This document shows, in pieces, positions 14,170-21,620 of a stretch of 32,824 nucleotides of DNA. The notes beneath the pieces are model-generated. The model was not told the origin of the DNA and ran no database searches. It saw only the letters and a list, made by a program, of their open reading frames with translations. The position numbers and the translations under genes are program-made. The stretch comes from a virus, in the IMG/VR virus record IMGVR_UViG_3300036770_001646, positions 1 to 32,824 of that record, one strand, 5' to 3'. Positions within the stretch are counted from its first letter, which is position 1; every line of letters begins with the position of its first letter.

Positions 14170-16061
14170 TGTCTAGGCAAGCGATATGGGGGGAAACCCT
14201 TAAGGTCAATTTGGATGTCGGATTTAAGACCAACATCTTCAAACTCGACTCCAGCCTCCTTGATGGTGAGGACACCCTTGAAGGTTCAACAGAGTTCGTA
14301 GATATTACTGAGTATGTTCAGAACATCACGATCAATCGTGGACGCACCAACCAGCTCGACACATTCAACACCGGAACCCTTGCCATCCTCGCTGATGACC
14401 GCGCATCTAGCAGGTCATTCGACCCGTTGAACACAGACTCACCTTGGTATCAGGGAGACTTGGGTATTGCCCCACGTCGAGCGATTGAGGTTTATGGTGG
14501 TTCGGCTGGAACGGCTGCGATGTTTAAGGGATATATCTATGACTTAAACATTGAATATGATGAGCCACAGTTGTCGTCAGCACAGATTCTCGCTGTTGAT
14601 GCTTTGGCACAGTTAGCCCAAACCAACCTTGTCGGATTCAACCCATCACAACAGCTCACCTCTGAGCGGGTTGACGCAATCTTGTCTAGGAATGAGGTGT
14701 CGTGGTCGACTGCGTTGCGTGAGATTAATACTGGTTTGGCAACGGTTGGGACTGTTGCCTATGAGGATAACGCAAACGCTTTGGAGGCTTTGCAGGCTTT
14801 GCAGGTTTCGGAGAATGGTCGGTTCTATGCGTCCCGTGATGGGATGCTGGTGTTTGATCCTCGTGTGCAGGTTTCGTTTGGGACGGCTGTGGCGGTGTTG
14901 GGTGGAACTGCTGCGACTGATGTTCCGATTCGTTCGTTGAATAACTTGTATGGTGCCGAAACTGTGTTGAATCGTATTTCGGTTCAGGTTGAGGGTTCGA
15001 GTGTGTTGAGTGTGGTGAATGGTACGGCTTCGCAGGCTGAGTATGGGATTAAGAACTTTGCTCTAAACAATTTGCCGTTGGTGAATGATGCTGCTGGTTC
15101 GGCTTTGGCTGTCGCTTTGCTTGATAGGTATCAGACACCGCAGGTGGTGTTCAATGAGACAAGCGTGTTGATGAACGGGTTGTCTTCGGCTCAGCAAGAG
15201 TTGATGGCCTCGTTGGAGATTGGCGATATTTTGGCGGTGGAGAAACGGTTCGCTGTTGGTACGCCTTCGGTGGTTCAACAGAATGTGGTGGTCGAGTCCA
15301 TTCGTCATCAGATCGCCCCGTCACGTCATGAGGTGTTTTTGGGGTTGGGTCAGGTGCAGTTGGTGTCACCATTCATCGTTGGCGGTTACACGACCACAAC
15401 AACACGCACCAACCTTGTCACCAACCCAAACTTTGAGACAAACACAACAGGCTGGTCACAAAACGCACAAGTAACAATTGCTCGTAGTACGGATTGGTCA
15501 GCATCAGGTTCAGCATCAGTAAGAGTGAGACCATCAACGGGAAGTGGTGATGGTTATGCCGCTTTGCTAGATGGCGGCAGTACGAATAATATTACTGTTC
15601 TCAATGCTGGGAAAACTTATACGGTTTCTGCCACCTGCTATTTGCCGATAGCACAAACAGGTTCTATTGATAATCGTGCTCGCAGGATTTTGATTTATTA
15701 CCGAACAGGTGCAGGTTCATTTTCTAATGTTGCAAGCGCACAAGCAGCGACTACGGGCGAAACACGGGTTTCAGTAACGATAACTATCCCAGTTGGAACA
15801 ACCGAAGTATTGGTGAGGCTTTACAACGGTGCTACTAACAGCGCAACTAATGATGTTTTTTGGGATGCGGTGCTCGTTGAAGAAACATCAACCTTGTTGC
15901 CATATTTTGATGGTACTTATGCTGACACCTATACGGGTTACACGCTCACAGAACAGGCTTGGAACGGCACAGCGAATGCTTCAACCAGCACAGCCACATG
16001 GGGACTGACATCAAGTTTCGTTGGCTCACCGCTTGATGACACCGATTTTGCTGTCGCCTAG
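14169..16061 (+). CDS. Tail hub/baseplate protein with carbohydrate-binding C-terminus
   Basis: A 630-aa minor tail protein. Residues 1-390 form a beta-rich tail-hub type region (VDITEYVQNITINRGRTNQL, GTLAILADDRA, FKGYIYDLNIEYD) common after the tape measure in actinophages. After a Thr-rich link (TTTTTRTNLVTNPNFE) comes a galactose-binding/CBM4_9-like jelly roll, residues about 415-610, with NFETNTTGWSQ, SVRVRP, KTYTVSATCYLP, FWDAVLVEE and LPYFDGTY. The second part probably touches host surface sugars. Codon composition changes to A/C-rich near 15390, exactly where the binding domain begins, suggesting a separate origin for this domain. Confidence 0.83.
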   Translation: MSRQAIWGETLKVNLDVGFKTNIFKLDSSLLDGEDTLEGSTEFVDITEYVQNITINRGRTNQLDTFNTGTLAILADDRASSRSFDPLNTDSPWYQGDLGIAPRRAIEVYGGSAGTAAMFKGYIYDLNIEYDEPQLSSAQILAVDALAQLAQTNLVGFNPSQQLTSERVDAILSRNEVSWSTALREINTGLATVGTVAYEDNANALEALQALQVSENGRFYASRDGMLVFDPRVQVSFGTAVAVLGGTAATDVPIRSLNNLYGAETVLNRISVQVEGSSVLSVVNGTASQAEYGIKNFALNNLPLVNDAAGSALAVALLDRYQTPQVVFNETSVLMNGLSSAQQELMASLEIGDILAVEKRFAVGTPSVVQQNVVVESIRHQIAPSRHEVFLGLGQVQLVSPFIVGGYTTTTTRTNLVTNPNFETNTTGWSQNAQVTIARSTDWSASGSASVRVRPSTGSGDGYAALLDGGSTNNITVLNAGKTYTVSATCYLPIAQTGSIDNRARRILIYYRTGAGSFSNVASAQAATTGETRVSVTITIPVGTTEVLVRLYNGATNSATNDVFWDAVLVEETSTLLPYFDGTYADTYTGYTLTEQAWNGTANASTSTATWGLTSSFVGSPLDDTDFAVA

Positions 16062-16073
16062 ACTGTAGGAACT

Positions 16074-16108
16074 ATGGCTGGACTTGGAAGAAAAGAATGG
16101 TCGCCTGG
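16074..16108 (+). repeat. Direct repeat, copy 1 (gene start of fibre-base protein)
   Basis: Thirty-five bases starting at this ATG are identical to 16296-16330, the start of the next gene, and similarity continues at lower level for the full 200 bases. It marks a tandem duplication of a coding module. Confidence 0.95.
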
Positions 16109-16283
16109 AGACACGCTCACCGCAGCAGATGTCAACGGCTATCTCATGGATCAGATGGTGATGGTGTTTTCTGGTACAGCTGAACGAGACTCAGAGATAC
16201 CTTCACCTTCAGCAGGAATGGTTTCGTATTCAACAGCAACAGGAGTGGTCGTGTACAACGGCACAGCCTGGGTGAGCGTGTAA
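16074..16283 (+). CDS. Short tail fibre-base protein, duplicated module (69 aa)
   Basis: The product MAGLGRKEWSPGDTLTAADV...YNGTAWVSV is a small module often found at the start of tail fibre or tip proteins. It is closely similar over its full length to residues 1-68 of the next gene, but stops after the YNGxAWV motif with no fibre domain. It may be a trimming remnant of a duplication or a separate subunit that assembles with the longer paralogue. An AGGA ribosome-binding motif lies before the ATG. Confidence 0.75.
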   Translation: MAGLGRKEWSPGDTLTAADVNGYLMDQMVMVFSGTAERDSEIPSPSAGMVSYSTATGVVVYNGTAWVSV

Positions 16284-16295
16284 AGTAGGAGCATC

Positions 16296-16330
16296 ATGGC
16301 TGGACTTGGAAGAAAAGAATGGTCGCCTGG
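16296..16330 (+). repeat. Direct repeat, copy 2
   Basis: Identical to 16074-16108, 222 bases upstream. See the first copy. Confidence 0.95.
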
Positions 16331-17204
16331 CGACACTTTAACTGCATCGGATGTTAATGGTTACCTGATGGATCAATCGGTGATGGTGTTCGCAGGCACC
16401 GCAGCACGAGCCTCAGCCATCCCAACCCCATCAGCAGGAATGGTTGCATATTCAACTGCAACAAGTTTGCAGGTCTATAACGGTTCAGCTTGGGTTGATG
16501 TGTCAACTGGATATGGTTCTGCTTCTGGTGGATCAGCTTCAAGTATTACCGTTGCTGGTACTGCTTATACTTTGTTGACATTTACAGCATCAGGAACATT
16601 AACTGTTGGTAAATCTGGTTTGTTTGATGTGTTGATTCAATCAGCATCTGGTGGTGGTGGTGGAACATCGACAACACTTCACGCTTCTGGTGGTGGCGGT
16701 GCAGGTTCGGTTACTGAAGCAACCGTTTATTTAACAGCAAATCAAACCATAACTTTGGGTGCTAAAGGTTTGGGCGGTGCTGGTGGTGCAAACGGAACTA
16801 ATGGTGGTAAAACAACTTTTGGTTCCTTGCTTGTTGGTGCTGCTGGTGCTGGTGGTGCAGCAAGAGCAGAACCAACTCGTAACGGTGGTTGTGGTGGTGG
16901 GGCTTCAAATGGCACGAACCTTACTGGCGGTGTTGGTTTTGTTGGGGGTAATGGTGGAAACGGTGTACAGGATGCTGGTTCCGGTGCTGGTGGTGGTGCG
17001 GGTGGAAACGCAACTACAACAACTCCTGGTGTGGGTATCACAACATCGTTTACAGGAGCTTCTGTAACTTATGGGACTGGTGGTGCTGCAAGCGGTGGTG
17101 CTGCTGGGACTAATGGTGATGGTGGTGCTGGTCGAAGTACGGCAGCATCGGGAACTGGCGGGGATGGTTCGGATGCGAAAGTATTTGTGAGGTTTAAGGT
17201 ATGA
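16296..17204 (+). CDS. Glycine-rich tail fibre/tail tip protein
   Basis: A 302-aa protein with two parts. Residues 1-68 are the duplicated fibre-base module (SPGDTLTASDVNGYL, VYNGSAWVDV). After a Ser/Gly linker and a beta segment (TLLTFTASGTLTVGKSGLF) the rest, about residues 115-300, is extremely glycine-rich with runs such as SGGGGG, GGAGGANGTNGG and GGVGFVGGNGGNG. Such sequences form polyglycine helix bundles in phage adhesins and usually bind the host receptor at loops. The gene ends with FVRFKV and overlaps the next ATG. It is a likely host-range determinant. Confidence 0.8.
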   Translation: MAGLGRKEWSPGDTLTASDVNGYLMDQSVMVFAGTAARASAIPTPSAGMVAYSTATSLQVYNGSAWVDVSTGYGSASGGSASSITVAGTAYTLLTFTASGTLTVGKSGLFDVLIQSASGGGGGTSTTLHASGGGGAGSVTEATVYLTANQTITLGAKGLGGAGGANGTNGGKTTFGSLLVGAAGAGGAARAEPTRNGGCGGGASNGTNLTGGVGFVGGNGGNGVQDAGSGAGGGAGGNATTTTPGVGITTSFTGASVTYGTGGAASGGAAGTNGDGGAGRSTAASGTGGDGSDAKVFVRFKV

Positions 17205-17413
17205 CCGCATATGCAGCACAGTTAAACAACAACATGGTTGAAGATGTCATTGTTGGAAATTTTGAATGGGCAATAGAAAATCTTGGTGGCGAATGGGTGG
17301 ATTGCACTTGTGGCGACAAACCATGCGCAGGTATTGGTTTTACCTACAATCCAATAACCCAAACATTTACTCCTCCTCCTGTGTCTGTCTATCCTGAAAT
17401 ACCTGAACCATAG
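17201..17413 (+). CDS. Small fibre-associated protein (70 aa)
   Basis: The product MTAYAAQLNNNMVEDVIVGN...GGEWVDCTCGDKPCAGIGFT resembles short proteins that commonly follow tail fibre genes in actinophages (pattern: V..VIV.....W......G.WV......AGIGxTY). It has three Cys residues and a Pro-rich tail (TPPPVSVYPEIPEP). It may be a fibre subunit or assembly chaperone; this is inferred from position. ATGA overlap couples it to the glycine-rich protein. Confidence 0.6.
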   Translation: MTAYAAQLNNNMVEDVIVGNFEWAIENLGGEWVDCTCGDKPCAGIGFTYNPITQTFTPPPVSVYPEIPEP

Positions 17414-18788
17414 TCGCTGGTTAATCCTTGTTCCTGCGTTACTAGGTTTTTTAATCACTTCATCTTCAGCGAACGCTGATGCGTTTGGTGTTTGGGAGTT
17501 CTCTAAGTCTTGTCTTGCTGTTGAGGGTGGGCAGGTTGTGTTGGTTGAGGGTGGGTTTAGGCTGACGGGTGCTGATGGTGGTACGTGTGCTGGTCAGGCG
17601 CATTGGGTGAAACTTGAGGCCATCATCCCAGAGGAGACAACTGAACTCGGTTTCCAATGGCAATATCAGACTAATGATGGGGCTTGGTATGACCCGCCAC
17701 AAATCATTCTGAACGGGGTGATCACACAGTTGACGGATCAGAGCAGCGCAAGTGGTTCAGGTTTGGTGACGGTTGAGGCTGGTGATGTGTTTGCGTTTCG
17801 GCAGTACTCAACTGATTCATGTTGCCAACCAGGTCTGCTGACGATAACTAATCTGACATTAGGCTTGGGTGAATGGGTATCTACAACCTCATCCACAACA
17901 ACGACGACGACCTCTACTACTACTGTCCCGTCAACGACTGTCCCTGTCACCAACCCGACTACTACGACAGTTCAAGAAACAACTTCTACGACTTCGAGTC
18001 TTCCTCAAACATCCGCCCCATCAACCACAACGGAACCACCACAAACGTCAATAACAATCCAAGAAACAGTTTCACCGGTTACCTCAACTAGTTCAACGAC
18101 GACAAGTACCTCAACGACTGTAGCCCCAACTACGACCACGACGGTTTATGTTCCACCGGCAACGACAACTACTGTTCCCGAAACAACAACGACAACCACC
18201 ACAACGGAACCAGCACCAATCCCCACCACAACGCTCCCGCCTCCGTTACAAACAACCAGCACAACCACAACAAATCCACCAACAACGACATCAACCCTGC
18301 CTCCCGTGACCACATCTGAACCTGATGTGACCACAACGCTACAAGCCCCCACAGACGAGCCGAAACCGCTCACCCAAACAGAACTACTGAACACCCTAGA
18401 AGCCCTCTCAGAAGCGTCCACAGAGGCCATAGAAGCCATCGTGGATGAAGTCCTCACCAAAGAACTAAACACCAGCCAAGCAACCCTCCTCATCACCAGC
18501 CCAGCCGTACTCAACCACATCACCCCCACCCAAGCCGAAGAGCTCTTCACCCAAATCACCCCAACCGAACTCAGCCCTGATGAAGCCGAAGCGGTAGTTG
18601 AAGCGGTGCAGGAAGCACCTGATTCTGTGCGTAAAGCGTTTGAATCTGTGTTGAACATTTTTCAAGGTTTCGCTGACACTTATGTTCCACTCAACTCGAC
18701 TGTGCCTGTTGGTACTCGTCGTGCGTTGATTGCGTTAGGTGCTGTATTCTTGACGGTAGCCCCTGCACCGAGTCGAAGGATTAAGTGA
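17394..18788 (+). CDS. Secreted Thr/Pro-rich mucin-like protein with no canonical start
   Basis: The frame is open from 17358. From CTG 17394 it reads LKYLNHSRWLILVPALLGFL followed by ITSSSANA-DA, a convincing signal peptide with an A-N-A cleavage site. No ATG, GTG or TTG precedes it in frame; the first canonical start is GTG 17538, which would remove the signal. So the start could be CTG 17394 or 17403, or translation may enter another way. After a beta domain (mature residues about 1-120, four Cys) comes a 150-residue Thr/Pro/Ser stalk with TTTTTSTTTVPSTTVP runs, then an acidic helical region, then a hydrophobic C-terminal helix (RALIALGAVFLTVAPAP) ending in RRIK. It may be anchored in the membrane and exposed outside the infected cell. 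Function unknown; the stalk style resembles Acidimicrobiia surface proteins. Confidence 0.7.
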   Translation: MKYLNHSRWLILVPALLGFLITSSSANADAFGVWEFSKSCLAVEGGQVVLVEGGFRLTGADGGTCAGQAHWVKLEAIIPEETTELGFQWQYQTNDGAWYDPPQIILNGVITQLTDQSSASGSGLVTVEAGDVFAFRQYSTDSCCQPGLLTITNLTLGLGEWVSTTSSTTTTTTSTTTVPSTTVPVTNPTTTTVQETTSTTSSLPQTSAPSTTTEPPQTSITIQETVSPVTSTSSTTTSTSTTVAPTTTTTVYVPPATTTTVPETTTTTTTTEPAPIPTTTLPPPLQTTSTTTTNPPTTTSTLPPVTTSEPDVTTTLQAPTDEPKPLTQTELLNTLEALSEASTEAIEAIVDEVLTKELNTSQATLLITSPAVLNHITPTQAEELFTQITPTELSPDEAEAVVEAVQEAPDSVRKAFESVLNIFQGFADTYVPLNSTVPVGTRRALIALGAVFLTVAPAPSRRIK

Positions 18789-18949
18789 TGAAGTTTTGGG
18801 GTGAGTTCCATGCGCTGATATGGACAATCGCAGCATCAATCACCACCATCCTGACGCTCTCTGGTGGGCTACAAAAGATCGTGATCTGGCTCACTATCGC
18901 AGCTCTCGTTCTTCACTTCATCGGCGCACTAACCAATAAGGACAACTAA
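18788..18949 (+). CDS. Small two-span membrane protein, candidate holin 1 (53 aa)
   Basis: MKFWGEFHALIWTIAASITT followed by a second span IVIWLTIAALVLHFIGAL and a short charged tail NKDN. Two hydrophobic helices joined by a short polar turn (SGGLQK) in under 60 residues, placed right before another holin-like gene and the endolysin, suggest a holin or holin partner. Overlaps by one base at both ends with its neighbours (TGATG and TAATG), so it is part of the lysis transcript. Too short for typical gene finders. Confidence 0.6.
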   Translation: MKFWGEFHALIWTIAASITTILTLSGGLQKIVIWLTIAALVLHFIGALTNKDN

Positions 18950-19176
18950 TGGAAACCCTCAAGACCCTCATCCTTCGTATCGTTGCAGTATTCGGTTCAT
19001 CAGCTTTGGCTGCTGTTGCCGGTGGTGCAGTACTTGACGTGCAACTGTGGAAGGCAGCAGCGATTGCTGGCATCGTGGCTGCAGCCAAAGTGACTGAATC
19101 GTTGCTTCGTGCATGGTCTTCTGATGGTGTTCTTACCAAAGAGGAAATCGCTGAAGCGTTCGGCAAGGCTAAGTAA
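18949..19176 (+). CDS. Holin, r1t-like (75 aa)
   Basis: A 75-aa protein with two hydrophobic segments (LRIVAVFGSSALAAVAGGAV and LWKAAAIAGIVAAAKVTESL) and a polar C-terminus ending DGVLTKEEIAEAFGKAK. The 'LT.EEI..AF' ending is typical of actinophage r1t-like holins. Holins open the inner membrane at a set time so the endolysin can reach the wall. It directly precedes the endolysin, overlapping by one base. Confidence 0.78.
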   Translation: METLKTLILRIVAVFGSSALAAVAGGAVLDVQLWKAAAIAGIVAAAKVTESLLRAWSSDGVLTKEEIAEAFGKAK

Positions 19177-19733
19177 TGGCTTCTAAGAAGAAGCAGGGTG
19201 ACCTCCCCATCATCCCTGTTGTGCTGTGTTCATGTTTGAAGAAGGCTAAGCCTGGCAAGTTGCCACCGAAACTCCTTCGAGAGGTTGAAGGGAAAGGCAA
19301 ACTTCATCATTGTGCAGCCGATGCGTATGAGGCTATGGATGCTGCTGCGAACGCTGAAGGTATTGACTTGTCTCCCAGTAGCCGAGCCGACACATATCGC
19401 AGTCTTGAAACACAGGAGTACGGCTTCTACCAACGCTATACAACCAATGTGATCGCTGGTCAAAAGCCAAAGGTCTACAAGGGTCAAGCGTGGTATCTCA
19501 AGAAGGGTATGGCACCGCTTGCTACACCTGGCACATCAAAGCACAACCTCGGTATCGCCATTGATATCGCTAACGCCAACGGTAAACGGCTTGAGTGGTT
19601 GAAGAAGAACGCTGTGTCGTTTGGGTTTTCGTGGGAGGTTGTCCCTCAGGAACCTTGGCATCTTCGTTATGTTGCTGGCGATAACAAGCCGGAGCGTGTG
19701 AAGGCTTGGCTGGCTTCGAAGGCACAGGCCTGA
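19176..19733 (+). CDS. Endolysin, M15-family D-Ala-D-Ala carboxypeptidase/VanY-like
   Basis: A 185-aa peptidase. Zinc ligands are visible as His123 and Asp130 in SKHNLGIAID and His162 in EPWHLRY, with Glu159 the likely catalytic base, the M15B arrangement. It should cut peptide bonds in the stem or cross-bridge of peptidoglycan. No signal peptide is present, consistent with release through the holin. The N-terminal 60 residues have CSC and a single further Cys and a basic face (KKAKPGKLPPKLL) that may bind the wall. It lies in the lysis operon between holin and a DUF2746-like membrane protein. Confidence 0.9.
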   Translation: MASKKKQGDLPIIPVVLCSCLKKAKPGKLPPKLLREVEGKGKLHHCAADAYEAMDAAANAEGIDLSPSSRADTYRSLETQEYGFYQRYTTNVIAGQKPKVYKGQAWYLKKGMAPLATPGTSKHNLGIAIDIANANGKRLEWLKKNAVSFGFSWEVVPQEPWHLRYVAGDNKPERVKAWLASKAQA

Positions 19734-19734
19734 T

Positions 19735-19959
19735 GTGGATTGGGGTGTCGTCATCGCAGCTCTCGTTACAGCAGTTGGCGGTATTGTCACTACGCTTCTG
19801 CTGAAGGTGCGTAAAGAGAACACGAACGACCATGCAAACGTCATGGAAATCCTGCGGTCAGTCGGTGGAAATGTAGAGCGAATTGATAGTAAGTTAGATT
19901 CGCATATCGACTGGCATCTCAAGGAGGCAACACGTGGGGAAGTTCCTAAACGAAATTAA
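19735..19959 (+). CDS. DUF2746-like small membrane protein (74 aa)
   Basis: GTG start one base after the endolysin stop. Residues 3-24 (WGVVIAALVTAVGGIVTTLL) form a single membrane span followed by charged, helical sequence (EILRSVGGNVERIDSKLDSHIDWHLKEATR). This N-out span plus short coiled coil is the usual form of the actinophage DUF2746-like proteins found next to lysis genes, and it may tune holin timing. An ATG at 19733 is in another frame and does not give a long protein. Overlaps the next gene by 26 bases. Confidence 0.65.
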   Translation: MDWGVVIAALVTAVGGIVTTLLLKVRKENTNDHANVMEILRSVGGNVERIDSKLDSHIDWHLKEATRGEVPKRN

Positions 19960-20161
19960 AGGTCAGGCCGTTGGTAACAGCGGAAGCATTGACTTCATTC
20001 TCGCCAAACTCGGTGAAGCCGATGGACGAGACCTGCTCGATGCGTTAAACGATCCAACGATTCGTCCGACACAAATCATTAAAGCGTTACAAGCCCGACA
20101 GATAAAGCTCTCTCCGTCAGTCATCACACGATACAGGGCTGCCAATGTCATTACTCAATGA
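19934..20161 (+). CDS. Small helical, probable DNA-binding protein (75 aa)
   Basis: GTG start with a strong AAGGAGG six bases upstream (19921-19927). The sequence MGKFLNEIKGQ...SIDFILAKLGEADGRDLLDA...QIKLSPSVITRYR looks like a compact helical bundle ending in a recognition-helix-like SPSVITRYR. Similar small proteins are common in actinophages, and a DNA-binding or regulator role is inferred only from the helix-turn-helix-like end. It overlaps the following metallophosphoesterase gene by 17 bases. Confidence 0.5.
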   Translation: MGKFLNEIKGQAVGNSGSIDFILAKLGEADGRDLLDALNDPTIRPTQIIKALQARQIKLSPSVITRYRAANVITQ

Positions 20162-21140
20162 AATTAGGCACAACTATTATCCTGCGTGGCCTGTTGTACA
20201 ACAAGGCAAGAAGTATGCGCTCCCTGCAACGAAGGCAACGAAGACAACACAACGAGACTATGCAGTCGCAGTCATCCTCCCCGACATGCAACTCGGATAC
20301 TTCAGAACACACGACAACGCACTCGAACCAATCCACGACGAGCAAGCCTTAGACGTAGCACTACAAATTGTCAAAGCATCCAAACCCGACCAAATCGTTC
20401 TAGTCGGAGACAACCTAGACCTCTGTGAGTTTGGCAAATACCGGTACACCCCAGCGTTCGCCAGAACTACCCAGGCTGCAATAGACCGTGCCAGTCTGCT
20501 CTGCGCACAGCTCCGCAAACTAGCCCCAGATGCTCGAATAGTTTGGATTGCAGGCAACCATGAGGAACGGCTCGGCAACTTCATCCTTGACGGTGCTGGT
20601 GCAGCGTTCGGGTTGAGGCGTGGTTTGCGTCCTGATGAGTGGCCTGTGATGTCGGTGCCGTATCTCTGCAACCTTGACGACTATGGGGTTGAGTATCTGC
20701 CTGGATACCCGACGGGTGCGCATTGGATCAACAACAGACTGAAAGTTATTCACGGCGATAAGGTCGCATCTGGCGGTTCAACAGCTCACAAATACTTAGC
20801 AACGGAAAAAACTTCTGTCATCTACGGTCATGTTCATCGCAGAGAATGGGCTGAGCGGACTAGGGACGATCACGATGGGGCTTATACGATTATGGCTGCT
20901 TCACCTGGTTGTTTGGCTAGGACTGACGGTGCAGTTCCATCGACTAAAGGTGGTCATGACCTAGATGGAAGACCACTCTACCGTTCTGAAGACTGGCAGA
21001 CTGGCTGTGGTATAGTTACATACGAACGTGGAGATGGGAAATTCGTATATGAACAAATCGCAATTGATAACGGCTGGGCATTCTGGAGAGGAAAAGATTA
21101 CTTCTCTACCTACTCAAATAATCCAGAAAATAAAGATTGA
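20145..21140 (+). CDS. Calcineurin-like metallophosphoesterase
   Basis: A 331-aa hydrolase with the ordered metal-binding motifs of the family: D47 in LPDMQLGY (D-x-Q rather than the usual D-x-H), GD89N, GNHE (137-140), HGD (203-205) and GHVH (228-231). Substrate could be a phosphodiester in nucleic acid or a nucleotide; it cannot be deduced. Phage members are often encoded near replication or DNA-processing genes. Codon composition flips within the gene near 20570 from A/C-rich to G/T-rich. The final 30 codons overlap an HNH endonuclease gene in another frame. Confidence 0.87.
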   Translation: MSLLNEIRHNYYPAWPVVQQGKKYALPATKATKTTQRDYAVAVILPDMQLGYFRTHDNALEPIHDEQALDVALQIVKASKPDQIVLVGDNLDLCEFGKYRYTPAFARTTQAAIDRASLLCAQLRKLAPDARIVWIAGNHEERLGNFILDGAGAAFGLRRGLRPDEWPVMSVPYLCNLDDYGVEYLPGYPTGAHWINNRLKVIHGDKVASGGSTAHKYLATEKTSVIYGHVHRREWAERTRDDHDGAYTIMAASPGCLARTDGAVPSTKGGHDLDGRPLYRSEDWQTGCGIVTYERGDGKFVYEQIAIDNGWAFWRGKDYFSTYSNNPENKD

Positions 21141-21618
21141 TCCGATCACACAATGTTGGGACTGGACGGGGACAATCAGGTCGGATGGATATGGTCTTGT
21201 ACACGTTCGAGAACTAAACAAGCAACAAAGAATCCATCGAGTTGTCTATGAGCTTCTTGTCGCCAAAATACAGACGGGGTTGGTCATTGACCACCTGTGC
21301 AGAAATCGCAAATGCGTCAACCCACAACACCTTGAACAAGTTTCAATCAAGACCAATACGTTCAGGGGAATCTCGCCGGTTGTACAAAAAAGAAACCAAA
21401 CGCATTGCAAATATGGTCACGAACTCACGGGTGAGAATCTGTACATTCACCCCAAACGCAGCACTAGACATTGCAGAAAATGTCAAAACATCAAATCCCA
21501 AATGCGTAGGGACGGTCTCATTGCAACCTCAATTTGCAGTTGCGGGAAAACTTCATATGCAAAGGGTAAATGCCAATCCTGTTATATGCACGAATATAGA
21601 AAATCAAAGAGGGGGTAG
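21049..21618 (+). CDS. HNH homing endonuclease
   Basis: About 189 aa from ATG 21049 (ATG 21028 and 21034 are in-frame alternatives). The region CWDWTGTIRSDGYGLVHV followed by RIHRVVYELL and IDHLCRNRKCVNPQHLEQVS is the HNH_3 type nuclease, with the metal-binding His pair and Cys residues typical of free-standing phage homing enzymes. The C-terminus has two more Cys clusters (HCRKCQ, CSCGKT..CQSC). It overlaps the metallophosphoesterase 3' end by 92 bases, suggesting insertion at that gene's end. More AT-rich and different in codon use from neighbours. Confidence 0.88.
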   Translation: MNKSQLITAGHSGEEKITSLPTQIIQKIKIDPITQCWDWTGTIRSDGYGLVHVRELNKQQRIHRVVYELLVAKIQTGLVIDHLCRNRKCVNPQHLEQVSIKTNTFRGISPVVQKRNQTHCKYGHELTGENLYIHPKRSTRHCRKCQNIKSQMRRDGLIATSICSCGKTSYAKGKCQSCYMHEYRKSKRG

Positions 21619-21620
21619 AT

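Noticed and set aside
16742-17041. Minus-strand Pro-rich frame
   Set aside because: Reverse reading of the glycine-rich fibre repeats; no start context.
16500-17200. CRISPR-like or satellite repeat from GGTGGT runs
   Set aside because: The repeats are Gly codons of a fibre protein with no regular spacer pattern.
17880-18330. Microsatellite-like ACA/ACG repeats
   Set aside because: They are explained by the Thr/Pro stalk of a coding gene whose frame is kept throughout.
18146-18658. Minus-strand frame with long Val/Gly/Ser runs
   Set aside because: It is the reverse reading of the Thr-repeat stalk; repeats on one strand always create such runs on the other.
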